Source of the DNA: Palsa-504 sp963787645
GTDB lineage: Bacteria; Actinomycetota; Actinomycetes; Streptosporangiales; Streptosporangiaceae
Length of the DNA stretch: 64,000 nucleotides
NCBI GenBank assembly: GCA_963787645.1
Contig: CAWBDS010000011.1
Span: 558,001 to 622,000 of the forward strand
Reading direction: 5' to 3'
Made by a program: the position numbers and the translations under genes. Below are positions 45,754-54,679 of this stretch, piece by piece. Numbering within the stretch: the first letter of the stretch is position 1; the number at the start of each line of letters is the position of its first letter. The notes under the pieces were generated by a model, which saw only the letters and a list, made by a program, of their open reading frames with translations, ran no database searches and was not told the DNA's origin.

Positions 45754-46074
45754 ATGCCGGACGCCATCCTGCCTCTGGACGTGGAGCTGGTTAAGGCGCT
45801 GGCCAGCGAGAAGCGGCTGCTGATCCTGGAGTGGCTGCGCGACCCGCGGGCGCATTTCCCGGCCCAGCGCGACGGTGACCTGGTGCGGGACGGGGTGTGC
45901 TCGCTGTTCATCGCGGACAAACTCGGGGTGAGCCAGCCGACGTGCGGGGAGCACCTGAAGGTCCTCAGCCGCGCCGGGCTGATCCGCGGCACGAAGATCA
46001 AGCAGTGGGTGTTCTACCAGCGCGACGAGGCCCGCATTGCCGCGGCGAAGGAGCTGCTCAGCGGTGACTGGTGA
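45754..46074 (+). CDS. ArsR-family regulator
   Basis: 106 residues. ALASEKRLLILEWLRDP and SLFIADKLGVSQPTCGEHLKVLSRAGLIRG form a winged helix of the ArsR/SmtB type. No Cys-rich metal box is evident, so the inducer may be organic. The gene is followed by a fragment that may be what is left of its former target. Confidence 0.85.
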   Translation: MPDAILPLDVELVKALASEKRLLILEWLRDPRAHFPAQRDGDLVRDGVCSLFIADKLGVSQPTCGEHLKVLSRAGLIRGTKIKQWVFYQRDEARIAAAKELLSGDW

Positions 46075-46317
46075 CCTGGGGGCCAGCTACGCGCGCTCGC
46101 CGACACCGGCAAGGCCGAGCAGCTCGCGGGCAGCCGCACCGGGACGGTGCTGCCGTTCAGCTACGACGAGCGGCTGGAGCTGATCGCCGACCCGGCGCTG
46201 CTGGACTGCGACGAGCTGTACTTCAACGCCGGGCGGCTCGATCGCTTGGTTGCGCTGGCCAGTGAGGATTACGTGCGCCTGGCCGGCCCCCGCATCGCCC
46301 GCATCATCGCCACCTGA
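46075..46317 (+). pseudogene. C-terminal fragment of an unrecognised gene
   Basis: Open from just after a stop at 46072-46074 to TGA 46315-46317, reading LRALADTGKAEQLAGSRTGT, VLPFSYDERLELIADPALL and NAGRLDRLVALASEDYVRLAG. It has no start codon of its own. The absence of any start suggests a deletion took the 5' part. Family not recognised. Confidence 0.55.
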
Positions 46318-46420
46318 CCGCCCGCTCGGCCACGGCCAGATCGACGGGTCCGGGATCCATGGTCAGGATCGCTGCCGGATCCTCCGCACGTTGACACGCG
46401 ACTGCCTATGGTGCACTCTA

Positions 46421-46452
46421 TAACCATCTAGTTTAATAACAAGGTGGTTATC
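46421..46452. promoter_or_regulatory. Probable operator of the second ArsR-family gene
   Basis: TAACCA and TGGTTA form an inverted repeat around an AT-rich TTTAATAAC spacer directly upstream of the start; positions may be off by one base. Confidence 0.5.
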
Positions 46453-46453
46453 G

Positions 46454-46900
46454 ATGGTGGCCGACCAGCTCAGCCTGGTGTTCGGGGCGCTCGCCGACCC
46501 GACCCGGCGGGCGATCTTGACCCGGCTGGCCGAGGGCGAAGCGACCGTGGCCGAACTCGCTGCGCCGTTCACCATGTCCCAGCCGGCGATTTCCAAGCAC
46601 CTCAAGGTGCTCGAGAGCGCTGGCCTGGTCTCGCGCACGCGGCGGGCAACCGCCCGGCTCAGCCGGCTGGAAGCCGGGCCGCTGCGCGAGGTGACCACCT
46701 GGCTAGCCCGCTACCAGCGGTTCTGGGACGAGAGCCATGAGCGGCTGGACGACCTGCTGGCGGCACTGCAGGCCGCCCAGGACGGCACTCCCGGCCCCGG
46801 TCGGGGGCCTGCGGAGCGGCCGGCCGCCCCGGGGTCTGCGGAGCGGCTGGCCGGGCGGGTACCGGAAGACGAGACGGCGAAAGGAAACGGCGATGAATAA
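46454..46900 (+). CDS. ArsR-family regulator of an SRPBCC gene
   Basis: 148 residues from ATG 46454. LVFGALADPTRRAILTRLAEG and MSQPAISKHLKVLESAGLVSRTR form the winged helix. The tail is Pro/Ala-rich and extended compared with the usual ~110-residue size. It overlaps the downstream SRPBCC gene by eight bases, an arrangement repeatedly found for this regulator-effector pair. Confidence 0.88.
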   Translation: MVADQLSLVFGALADPTRRAILTRLAEGEATVAELAAPFTMSQPAISKHLKVLESAGLVSRTRRATARLSRLEAGPLREVTTWLARYQRFWDESHERLDDLLAALQAAQDGTPGPGRGPAERPAAPGSAERLAGRVPEDETAKGNGDE

Positions 46901-47879
46901 GACCCAGATCACCGCGGAACCCGGTCTCCCGCAGATCATCGTCACGCGCGAGTTCGACGCGCCGCGCGACCTGGTGTTCCGCGCCTATACCGATCCCGCG
47001 CTGCTGGTGCAGTGGCTGGGCCCGTATGACCTGGAGCTGACCATCGACCGTTATGACGTCCGAGACGGCGGCCGGTGGCGGTACGTGCACACCGATGCTC
47101 AGGGCAACGCCTACGCATTCCACGGCGTGTTCCACGGCGACCCATCACCCGACATCATCGTGCAGACGGCCGAATTCGATGGCGCGCCGGGCCACGTCAA
47201 GCTCGACACCACAACGCTGGAAGAACGCGGCGGCACCACGCTCGTCCGGACGGTCTCCGCCTTCAGCTCGGTTGAAGACCGCGACGCGATGATCGCCTCC
47301 GGGATGGAGCGCGGGATCCGCGACTCCGGCGAGCGCCTGGACGAACTGCTCGGCAGGCGGACACCAGACCAGACCCCCGACGGTCACCCGGGCAGCCCCG
47401 GCGATGTCCCGGCCGGCCGCTCCGCGTCGCTTGATCGCCTGGATGCGCTGATCGGCCACTGGGAAATGGAGGCCACGTTCGAGGCCGGCTACTTCGGCCC
47501 GGACAGCCCGGCCTTCACCAACCGCGGCGGCCGGACCATCTTCGAGTGGCTGGACGGCCGGTTCTTCCTCACCCAGCGATTCGTCAACGAGCACCCGGCC
47601 GCCCCCAGCGGCATCGCGATCATCGGCCTGAGTGACGAGCCGGAGGCCTTCACCCAGCACTATTACGACTCGCGGGGCGTTGCCCGCATCTACCAGATGA
47701 CCCTCGAAGGCCCGATGTGGAAGCTGTGCCGCGAGGCACCCGGCTTCTGGCAGCGCTACACCGGGACGATCTCCGACGACGGAAACATGATCACGGGCGC
47801 CTGGGAGGGCTCGACGGACGGCCAGGCGTGGCAGCACGACTTCGGCCTGACCTACATCAAATCAGGCCCAGCCTCCTGA
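46893..47879 (+). CDS. SRPBCC (AHSA1-like) and DUF1579-like fusion protein
   Basis: 328 residues from ATG 46893. Residues 1-150 are an AHSA1/SRPBCC fold (IIVTREFDAPRDLVFRAYTD, WLGPYDLELTIDRYDVRDGG, ASGMERGIRDSGERLDELL). After a Pro/Gly-rich linker, residues 185-325 (LDALIGHWEMEATFEAGYFG) resemble DUF1579/lipocalin-like proteins. Both parts are ligand-binding beta folds; the substrate is unknown. Translationally coupled to the ArsR gene. Confidence 0.85.
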   Translation: MNKTQITAEPGLPQIIVTREFDAPRDLVFRAYTDPALLVQWLGPYDLELTIDRYDVRDGGRWRYVHTDAQGNAYAFHGVFHGDPSPDIIVQTAEFDGAPGHVKLDTTTLEERGGTTLVRTVSAFSSVEDRDAMIASGMERGIRDSGERLDELLGRRTPDQTPDGHPGSPGDVPAGRSASLDRLDALIGHWEMEATFEAGYFGPDSPAFTNRGGRTIFEWLDGRFFLTQRFVNEHPAAPSGIAIIGLSDEPEAFTQHYYDSRGVARIYQMTLEGPMWKLCREAPGFWQRYTGTISDDGNMITGAWEGSTDGQAWQHDFGLTYIKSGPAS

Positions 47880-48373
47880 CCCTGCGCCGGAGCGGGGCCG
47901 GCGCACAGCGCGTCAAGCCGCTCGAGGGTTTTGGTCATGGCCTCGATCCAGACCTTGCCGTTGCCCATCCCGGCACGCGCGTCGTCCGGCGCTCGTGAGC
48001 AGTCGTAGATTTCCGTCACGACGGTGGCATCCGGCCCATCGGGGGTGAGCTGGTAGCTCCACCGGTGCCCCAGCGACCGTCCGGCGCGCGGGTGGCCGCG
48101 CCCGGGTTCCGGTTCCCAGCCGATCCGCCGGTCTTGCTCATATTCGGCTACGTGGTTATTCATCTCGTAGTCGCCGAGGTGCGAGTAGTACATCTTCATC
48201 ACGAAGACGTCTCCCGCACCCGAGATCACCGCGCTGGAACCCGCTCCCCGCAGACTCTGCGAACCGTCGAACTCCGGATGTCTCGCCGGATTGGCCAGGA
48301 CCTGGAAGATGTCATGCGCTGGAGCGCAGATCCGCCGCGACACGGCCACCGGCGGGCACTCATCGTCAGTCAT
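47852..48373 (-). CDS. SRPBCC family protein
   Basis: 173 residues from ATG 48373. AVSRRICAPAHDIFQVLANPARHPEFDGSQ and GHRWSYQLTPDG...EAMTKTLERLDAL are the N- and C-terminal signatures of polyketide-cyclase-like SRPBCC proteins. Its 3' end overlaps the convergent neighbour by 28 bases. Confidence 0.8.
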   Translation of the reverse strand: MTDDECPPVAVSRRICAPAHDIFQVLANPARHPEFDGSQSLRGAGSSAVISGAGDVFVMKMYYSHLGDYEMNNHVAEYEQDRRIGWEPEPGRGHPRAGRSLGHRWSYQLTPDGPDATVVTEIYDCSRAPDDARAGMGNGKVWIEAMTKTLERLDALCAGPAPAQGQEAGPDLM

Positions 48374-48389
48374 GAGACCCACGGTACGG

Positions 48390-48605
48390 TGCGCGCCGGC
48401 ACGCCGGCGGCGAGCGGCGCCTGCATCGCGGTCGCGGTGCTGCGGTACCGGCTGTACGAGATCGACCGGATGGTGGCCGTGTTCGCCGCCCGGCTGAAGG
48501 ACGCCGTCGACCAGGACTCGGTCCGCGACGACCTGGCCGGGGTGGTGAACCAGAGTCTCGAACCGGCCACATCTCGGTGTGGATCAGCTACCGCGATTGG
48601 CGGCG
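48390..48605 (+). pseudogene. Histidine kinase fragment
   Basis: Reads VLRYRLYEIDRMVAVFAARL, KDAVDQDSVRDDLAGVVNQ and, after a one-base shift, HISVWISYRDW. These join the LRYRLYEIDR segment of an actinomycete sensor kinase to its later VFAARLKDAVD...SLEPA(H)xSVW segment, so an internal deletion has occurred. Repeat R7 begins four bases later. Confidence 0.6.
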
Positions 48606-48608
48606 GCG

Positions 48609-48645
48609 AGAACCACGGTCCGTTCGGCAGAAAAGCTCTTGAATT
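48609..48645 (+). repeat. Dispersed repeat copy R7
   Basis: GAGAACCACGGTCCGTTCGG followed by CAGAAAAGCTCTTGAATTTT. It abuts the kinase fragment and precedes the molybdopterin gene by 30 bases. Confidence 0.65.
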
Positions 48646-48676
48646 TTGCTTTTTGGGGTGAGTTACGATCGATCGC

Positions 48677-50956
48677 ATGACCGTTCATCTGACGCACTGG
48701 GGGACATTCGAGGCCGTCAGCGATGGTGAGCGGCTGACCAACGTGCGTCCGTGGCGCGGGGATCCGGAGCCGATGCGGCTGATCAACAACGTCGCCTCCG
48801 CGCAGCATCACCCGGCTCGGATCGCGCAGCCGCACGTACGGAAGGGCTGGCTCGAGCACGGGCCCGGGGCGCCGGGGCGCGGCGACGAGCCGTTCGTGCC
48901 GGTGTCGTGGGAGACCGCGCTCGACCTGCTGTCCGGGGAACTGCGGCGGGTCTACCGCGACCACGGGGGCGAAGCGGTGTACGGCGGGTCCTACGGGTGG
49001 GCCAGCGCGGGGCGGTTCCATCATGCGCAGAGCCAGGTGCACCGGTTCCTGAACTGCCTCGGCGGCTACGTCCGGCACGTCAACAGCTACAGTCTCGGCA
49101 CCTCCACCGTCCTGTTCCCGTACGTGATCGCCGACGTGAACGTGCTGCAGACCCACGCCACGGCCAAGTCCGTGATCGCGGAGCACACCGATCTGGTGGT
49201 CGCGTTCGGCGGATTGTCGCCGAAGAACGCCGCAGTGTCTCCCGGCGGGGTGTCCCGGCACCACACCCGCGGCTGGATGAGCGCCGCGCGGGCCCGCGGC
49301 TGCCGGTTCGTCACGGTGAGCCCGCTGCGCGACGACACGCCCGCCGAGGCGCAGGCCGAGTGGATCGCGCCGCGGCCCGGCACCGACGCCGCGCTGATGC
49401 TCGCGCTGGCCCAGGTCCTCGACGCCGACGGCCTGGCCGACACCGGTTTCCTGGACCGGTACACGGTCGGCTTCGCGCGGTTCGCGCGGTACCTGCGCGG
49501 CCAGGCGGACGGCGTGGTCAAGGATCCGGCGTGGGCGGCGGCGATCACCGGGGTGCCGGCGACGCGGATCAGGGAGCTCGCGCACGAGATGGCCGCTTGT
49601 CGGACCCTGGTGACGGTCAGCTGGTCGCTGCAGCGGGCCCGGCACGGGGAGCAGCCGCTGTGGCTCGGCGTGGTGCTCGCGGCCATGCTCGGGCAGATCG
49701 GGCTGCCGGGCGGGGGCTTCGGCCACGGGTACGGCTCAACGGCCCTGGTCGGCGAGCCGGCGGTCCAGGTCGGGGTGCCGCGGCTGCGGCAGGGGCCGAA
49801 CGCGGTGTCCGCGTACATCCCGGTGGCCCGGATCGCCGACATGCTGCTGAACCCCGGTGTCTCCTATGACTACAACGGGCAGCGGCTGACCTACCCGGAT
49901 ATCAGGCTGGTGTACTGGGCGGGCGGCAACCCGTTCCATCACCACCAAGACCTGGCCCGGCTGCGCCAGGCGTTCGCCCGCCCGCAGACGGTCGTGGTGC
50001 ACGATCCGTTCTGGACGGCGACCGCGCGGCACGCCGACGTGGTGCTGCCGGTCACCATGAGCATCGAACGGGACGACTACGGTTCCGGGCAGAACGACCG
50101 GATGTTCTTCCCGATGCCGGCGCTCACCCGGCCGCATGGCCAGGCGCGGGACGATTACGACATCTTCGCCGAGCTCGCCGAGCGGCTCGGCGTGGGCAAG
50201 GAGTTCACCGAGGGGCGCACCGCGATGCAGTGGCTGCGGTTCCTGTATGACGAGTGGCGGGATTCGCTCGCTTCCCGCTGGCCGGTTCCGGGGTTTGACG
50301 AGTTCTGGGCGGGCGACGGACTGGAGCTGCCGGTGGCCAGCGAGCCGCAGGTGGCGTTCGCTGAGTTCCGTCTTGACCCGGAGAAGCATCCGCTCACTAC
50401 GCCGACCGGCAAGATCGAGATCTTCTCCTCGACCATCGACGGCTACCAGTACCCGGACTGCCCGGGGCACCCGGTCTGGCTCGAGCCGGACGAGTGGCTC
50501 GGTTCGGCTTTGGCGGGGCGCTTCGGCTTGCAGCTGGTCGCTAACCAGCCGAAGGCGCGGCTGCACAGCCAGCTCGACGTGGGCGCGCACAGCCAGTCGG
50601 TCAAGATCGCCGGGCGGGAGCCGGTGCGGATGAACCCGGGCGACGCGGAGGACCGCGGGCTGCGCGACGGGGATCTCGTGCGGATCTTTAACGACCGGGG
50701 GGCGTGCCTGGCCGGGTTGGCGGTGGACGAAGCCGTTCGGCCGGGGGTGGCGCAGTTGTCCACCGGGGCGTGGTACGACCCGGACCCGGCTGACCCGTCG
50801 TTCTGCCGGCACGGGAATCCCAACGTGCTGACCGCCGACGTGCCCTCCTCGACGCTCAGCCAGGGGTGTGCGGGGCAGCTGTCCCTGGTCGAGATCGAGG
50901 CGTACCGCGGGAGGGCGCCGGAGCTGTCGGTGAGCCGGCCGCCCGCGACCGGCTGA
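48677..50956 (+). CDS. Molybdopterin-dependent oxidoreductase (biotin/DMSO sulfoxide reductase type)
   Basis: 759 residues, without a Tat signal or N-terminal Fe-S cysteines. HLTHWGTFEAVSDGERLTNV, FVPVSWETALDLLSGEL, GWASAGRFHHAQSQVHRFLN and YVRHVNSYSLGT match the DMSO reductase family; the Ser of NSYS (about residue 139) would be the Mo ligand as in BisC and TorA. GNPFHHHQDL and VLPVTMSIERDD are bis-MGD-binding regions. The cytoplasmic location and missing electron-transfer subunits resemble biotin sulfoxide reductase BisC more than respiratory enzymes. Substrate not determined. Confidence 0.88.
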   Translation: MTVHLTHWGTFEAVSDGERLTNVRPWRGDPEPMRLINNVASAQHHPARIAQPHVRKGWLEHGPGAPGRGDEPFVPVSWETALDLLSGELRRVYRDHGGEAVYGGSYGWASAGRFHHAQSQVHRFLNCLGGYVRHVNSYSLGTSTVLFPYVIADVNVLQTHATAKSVIAEHTDLVVAFGGLSPKNAAVSPGGVSRHHTRGWMSAARARGCRFVTVSPLRDDTPAEAQAEWIAPRPGTDAALMLALAQVLDADGLADTGFLDRYTVGFARFARYLRGQADGVVKDPAWAAAITGVPATRIRELAHEMAACRTLVTVSWSLQRARHGEQPLWLGVVLAAMLGQIGLPGGGFGHGYGSTALVGEPAVQVGVPRLRQGPNAVSAYIPVARIADMLLNPGVSYDYNGQRLTYPDIRLVYWAGGNPFHHHQDLARLRQAFARPQTVVVHDPFWTATARHADVVLPVTMSIERDDYGSGQNDRMFFPMPALTRPHGQARDDYDIFAELAERLGVGKEFTEGRTAMQWLRFLYDEWRDSLASRWPVPGFDEFWAGDGLELPVASEPQVAFAEFRLDPEKHPLTTPTGKIEIFSSTIDGYQYPDCPGHPVWLEPDEWLGSALAGRFGLQLVANQPKARLHSQLDVGAHSQSVKIAGREPVRMNPGDAEDRGLRDGDLVRIFNDRGACLAGLAVDEAVRPGVAQLSTGAWYDPDPADPSFCRHGNPNVLTADVPSSTLSQGCAGQLSLVEIEAYRGRAPELSVSRPPATG

Positions 50957-51013
50957 CGAATCCGCGCTCGGTTACGCAGACGCCGCGGCGCACATCATGA
51001 ACGCCAGGGCCGG

Positions 51014-52264
51014 TCAGTCGCTGGTGGTGCAGGTGGCTCCGCCGGCGGTCACGGTGATCTTGGCGCCGGGCGGGGGGCCGTTGAGGTAGATCAGCGCGTA
51101 ACCGGAGCCATTGGTCCGGTAGCTGTGGGAGTAGCCGTCCGCAGTGGCGGTGGCCTCCTGGTCGGGCTGGTTGGAGTGCACGTAGACGTTGTTCTCGTCG
51201 CGGGCGGCGTTATACACGCTCGCGGTGGCGGTGCACCAGGCGCCTGATCTGGCCGGGGGCGGCGGTGAATAGGCTCCGGCCTCGGCGTAGTCGCCGGCCA
51301 GGGTGGCGCTTACGGCGGCCACGATGTGTGCGTTGCTGATGAGGATGCCCAGTTCCCGGTTGTAGCCGAGGCTGGCTACGGAGAAGTTCTGCGAGCCCAC
51401 CAGGACCCGCTGGCCGGAGCGGCCGGCGTCAGCCACGATGGCCTTGGCGTGGATGTACAGGGCGGTGGCCCGGTCCGGGTAGAGGCGGATGTGCGCGCCG
51501 GCCCTAGTTAGCTGGTTGAAAGCCTGGTCCCATTCGGAGTCGGCGGTCATCGTGATCGTCACGTGCACGCCGCGGTGGGCGGCGGCGGCCAGGGCAGCGG
51601 TGACGGCCGGGTCGTCCATCTCCTCGTCTTCCACGGCCAGGGTGTGCTTGGCCCCGTTGATGACCGACAGGATCGACGCCTTGGCGTTTGTCGGAGACCA
51701 CACCAGGCCGGCGCCATCCGGCGGGGAGATGGCCCGCCCGGCGAAGTCGGCGTTGAAGGTGGCGACGATCGCGGCGACGTCGGCGTGGCCGGTGTCGATG
51801 ACGGCGAAGTCGCGGGTGCCGGGGTAGTCGCGGGCGACGAGGTTGAGGGTCATGATGACCGAGGTGCCGTTGTCGACGGTGAGGGTCTTCTGGTGGTAGG
51901 TGGTGCCGGACGGGGCCCACCGGACGTGGACGCCGCGGGCGCTCAGGTAGTCGTAGGCAGCCGTGTTGGCGGATTTCTCGAGGTGCTGGTCGAGGAGGAT
52001 CCGGACGTTCACGCCGCGGGCGGCGTCGGCGGCCAGGTCTGCTTCCGCGGTGGGGTCGGCTAGCTCGTACATGGTCAGGTCGACCGAGGACCTCGCCGCG
52101 GTGATGAGCTTGTCTATCGGGCCGATCCCGGATGCTGGCTCGGTCAGCAGCCGCAACGATGCCGTGGAACTCGATGAATGGTGCACGGCGGCGACGGACG
52201 GAGACGCAGCCAGGCTCACGCCTAGCCCGGCCGCCGCCAGCGTGATCAGGATCTTTCGGTACAT
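51014..52264 (-). CDS. Secreted phospholipase D-family protein
   Basis: 416 residues from ATG 52264. A signal peptide (MYRKILITLAAAGLGVSLAA, cleavage near ASPSVAA) precedes two HKD-type motifs: TYHQKTLTVDNGTSVIMTLN near 147 and YIHAKAIVADAGRSGQRVLV near 278, followed by GSQNF. These are PLD-superfamily catalytic H-K pairs. The family includes nucleases and lipases; export favours an extracellular phosphodiesterase. The C-terminus is an added Ser/Thr/Tyr-rich domain (NVYVHSNQPDQEATA). Confidence 0.88.
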   Translation of the reverse strand: MYRKILITLAAAGLGVSLAASPSVAAVHHSSSSTASLRLLTEPASGIGPIDKLITAARSSVDLTMYELADPTAEADLAADAARGVNVRILLDQHLEKSANTAAYDYLSARGVHVRWAPSGTTYHQKTLTVDNGTSVIMTLNLVARDYPGTRDFAVIDTGHADVAAIVATFNADFAGRAISPPDGAGLVWSPTNAKASILSVINGAKHTLAVEDEEMDDPAVTAALAAAAHRGVHVTITMTADSEWDQAFNQLTRAGAHIRLYPDRATALYIHAKAIVADAGRSGQRVLVGSQNFSVASLGYNRELGILISNAHIVAAVSATLAGDYAEAGAYSPPPPARSGAWCTATASVYNAARDENNVYVHSNQPDQEATATADGYSHSYRTNGSGYALIYLNGPPPGAKITVTAGGATCTTSD

Positions 52265-52389
52265 GTCGCCGCGCTCCGCCCGCTCGGGAACCTGCCAACG
52301 TCCGACCAAATGTAGACCCTGGAGAGGGCCGTGCTGGGCGTGGAGGTCAGCGCCACGCGCGAGCGCTTCGCTGGCTCTAGGCGGTGAGG

Positions 52390-52420
52390 TCGGGCCGTTC
52401 GGTCCAAAAATTCGCCGAAT
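52390..52420 (+). repeat. Dispersed repeat copy R8
   Basis: CGGGCCGTTCGGTCCAAAAATT. It lies just upstream of the permease gene, at the place where an ABC ATPase gene would normally precede it. Confidence 0.55.
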
Positions 52421-52498
52421 GGGGGACGGCGTCGAGGCTTCGCCGCCCGGCTGGCCGGGACGGACCGGGGAGGGTCGACGAAGATCATCGCGGGCCGG

Positions 52499-53221
52499 GT
52501 GCGGGGTGGCGGCGAGGTCCTGCGCAACTTCCGTAACTGGAGATTTTTCTTCCTGGCGCTCGCGTTCCCGCTCGTGCTGTACTTCATCGTCGGGACGGCG
52601 AACCGGCACGCCCACTTCAACGGCACCACCTTCCCGCTGTACTTCATGGTCGCCATGGCCACGCTGGGCACCATGGCCGGCGTCCTGGGGAGCGCGGCGA
52701 TCATCGCGGCCGAACGCTCGTCCGGGTGGACCCGCCAGATGCGGATCACGCCGCTCGGGACCGGCGCATATTTCGGCGCGAAGGTGCTCAACGCCTACCT
52801 CCGGGCGCTGCTGACCATCGCGCTGATGTGCCTGGCCGGGACCGCGCTCGGGGTGCGGCTGTCGGCCACCGAGTGGCTGACCCTGATCGGCCTCCTGCTG
52901 GTCGGTCTCATCCCGTTCACGGTGCTCGGCATCCTGCTCGGGCACCTGATCGGCCCCGATTCGAGCGCACTCGCCGTGGGCGGCATCGTCACCCTGTTCG
53001 CGCTGCTGGGCGGCGTGTACGGATTCCAGATCGCGACATCGGGCGCGCTGTTCGGCGTCATCAAGGCGCTCCCGTCGTACTGGCTGGTGCAGGCGGGGAA
53101 GACCGCGCTCGGTCACGGCGTCTGGCCGGCCGAGGGATGGATCGTGATCGCCGCCTGGACTTCCGTTCTCACCGTGATCGCCGTATTCGTCTACCAGCGT
53201 GCCGGGAGCCGGACCTCATGA
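52499..53221 (+). CDS. ABC-2 type permease
   Basis: 240 residues from GTG 52499. It has the opening LRNFRNWRFFFLALAFPLVLYFIV and the ABC-2 motif SSGWTRQMRITPLG, with six hydrophobic segments. The open frame extends upstream (KIIAGRVRGG) without a better start. No ATPase gene is adjacent, so it either uses an ATPase encoded elsewhere or its operon has been truncated at 52.4 kb. Coupled by ATGA to the next small gene. Confidence 0.8.
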   Translation: MRGGGEVLRNFRNWRFFFLALAFPLVLYFIVGTANRHAHFNGTTFPLYFMVAMATLGTMAGVLGSAAIIAAERSSGWTRQMRITPLGTGAYFGAKVLNAYLRALLTIALMCLAGTALGVRLSATEWLTLIGLLLVGLIPFTVLGILLGHLIGPDSSALAVGGIVTLFALLGGVYGFQIATSGALFGVIKALPSYWLVQAGKTALGHGVWPAEGWIVIAAWTSVLTVIAVFVYQRAGSRTS

Positions 53222-53520
53222 AAACCGTGAACATCGACGTGACCGTCGACGCGCCCATGCCCGAAGCGCAGGGCCAGATCCTCGACCGGGTCGACCGCCG
53301 GCTGCGCTCGGTGGGCTTCACCGGGCGCCACCTAGACGGCGCGCTGGTGTACCGGCCGAAATTCATCGGCCTTCCCTTGGTCTGGCTCGTCCGGCGTCTC
53401 CAGAATGAACACGTGGCCTTCTCCTTCACCGAGCAGGGACCGGTCACCGACGTGCGGGCGGCCGGGCGGCTCCGCGGCCGCGCCCACACCGAGGTCACCG
53501 AGGCGCTCGGCGGCCGCTAG
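53218..53520 (+). CDS. Hypothetical small protein in a two-component operon
   Basis: 100 residues from ATG 53218, overlapping the permease stop. VNIDVTVDAPMPEAQGQILD and RPKFIGLPLVWLVRRLQNEH show no known motif. Retention between permease and kinase suggests a linked role. Confidence 0.6.
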   Translation: MKTVNIDVTVDAPMPEAQGQILDRVDRRLRSVGFTGRHLDGALVYRPKFIGLPLVWLVRRLQNEHVAFSFTEQGPVTDVRAAGRLRGRAHTEVTEALGGR

Positions 53521-53545
53521 CAGCCAACCCCCTGGAGTTGACGAC

Positions 53546-54679
53546 GTGAATACCGCAGGCGAGCAGGCCACGGGTCCGCTGGCGCGGGTCCGCGGCTGGG
53601 GCCTGCTCGCCGCCCGGGCGACCGTCCTGGCCTACCTGATCTTTGTGGTCACCGCGGTGGGGAACGATTCGCGCGGCGCAGCCGCCGTCGCCGGCTACGT
53701 GATCGTGGCCGCGTTCGGCGTGGGCTGGCTCGTCATCCCGCTGCCCTTCTCGCTGGGGAACGCCCCGGCGACTGGGTGGCGGTTCTGGATCCTGTACGCC
53801 GTCCTGGCCGCGCTGTTCGTCGCGGAACTGCCGTTCGCGCACGCCCAGGCGTTCGTCATGGCCGGGTTCCTCACGATCACCATCGTGGCCCGCGCCGGGA
53901 GCCGTTCGGTGCCGGTCGTGGTCGCGCTGGCCGTCGCGGCGCTGCTGGTCCCGGTCGCGGTTCCATCCTGGCACGTGAGCCTGGGCGCCGCGTGGGACGA
54001 CGTCACCCCGATCGCGATCCCGGTCGTGGCGCTGATCACGTTCGCCGTCCACCGGACGCTGACCAGTACCCACGCGCTGGCCGAGGCGCGCGCCGAGCTG
54101 GCGTCCCTGGCGGCGGAGCAGGAGCGCTTCCGGATCGCCCGCGACCTGCACGACGTCCTGGGTCACTCGCTGACGACGATCACGGTGAAGGCCGGCCTGG
54201 CCGCCCGGATCGGGCAGGCCGATCCCGCCCGCGCGACCCAGGAGATGGCCGAGGTGGAGGCCCTAGCCCGGCAGGCACTCGCCGAGGTACGCGCCGCGGT
54301 GGCCAGCTACCGTGAGGTGACGCTCGCCGGAGAACTCGCCACCGGGCGCCAGTTGCTGCGGGCGGCGGGCATCACCGCCGACCTCCCCCGGGCCGTGGAC
54401 GACGTCGACCCCGCCCACCAGGAGCTGTTCGGCTGGGTCGTGCGCGAAGGGCTCACCAACATTGTCCGGCATTCGCGCGCCAGCTCGTGCGCCATCCGGC
54501 TGTCCCAGTCCTCGATCGAGATCACCGACGACGGCATAGGCAGCGGCGCACCGCCGGGGAACGGACTGACCGGGCTGCGCGAGCGGGTCACCGCGGCCGG
54601 CGGCAGCATCGAGGCCGGGCCGGCGCAGCCCGCGGGATGGCGGCTGCGGGTCCGCGTGTCACCGGAGGCAGCCACGTGA
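53546..54679 (+). CDS. DesK-like sensor histidine kinase
   Basis: 377 residues from GTG 53546. About five hydrophobic segments in residues 20-170 precede the dimerisation helix ERFRIARDLHDVLGHSLTTI (HisKA_3 H-box, His near 202) and the ATPase domain (EGLTNIVRHSRASS; IEITDDGIGSGAPPGNGLTG). It would sense membrane or envelope state. The next gene overlaps its stop by GTGA. Permease-kinase-regulator sets of this kind resemble yvfSTU-type modules in which the transporter and sensor are functionally linked. Confidence 0.9.
   Translation: MNTAGEQATGPLARVRGWGLLAARATVLAYLIFVVTAVGNDSRGAAAVAGYVIVAAFGVGWLVIPLPFSLGNAPATGWRFWILYAVLAALFVAELPFAHAQAFVMAGFLTITIVARAGSRSVPVVVALAVAALLVPVAVPSWHVSLGAAWDDVTPIAIPVVALITFAVHRTLTSTHALAEARAELASLAAEQERFRIARDLHDVLGHSLTTITVKAGLAARIGQADPARATQEMAEVEALARQALAEVRAAVASYREVTLAGELATGRQLLRAAGITADLPRAVDDVDPAHQELFGWVVREGLTNIVRHSRASSCAIRLSQSSIEITDDGIGSGAPPGNGLTGLRERVTAAGGSIEAGPAQPAGWRLRVRVSPEAAT

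Noticed and set aside
52246..53116. N-terminal extension of the PLD-family protein to 53116
   Set aside because: The extension is antisense to the ABC permease; the signal peptide begins at ATG 52264.
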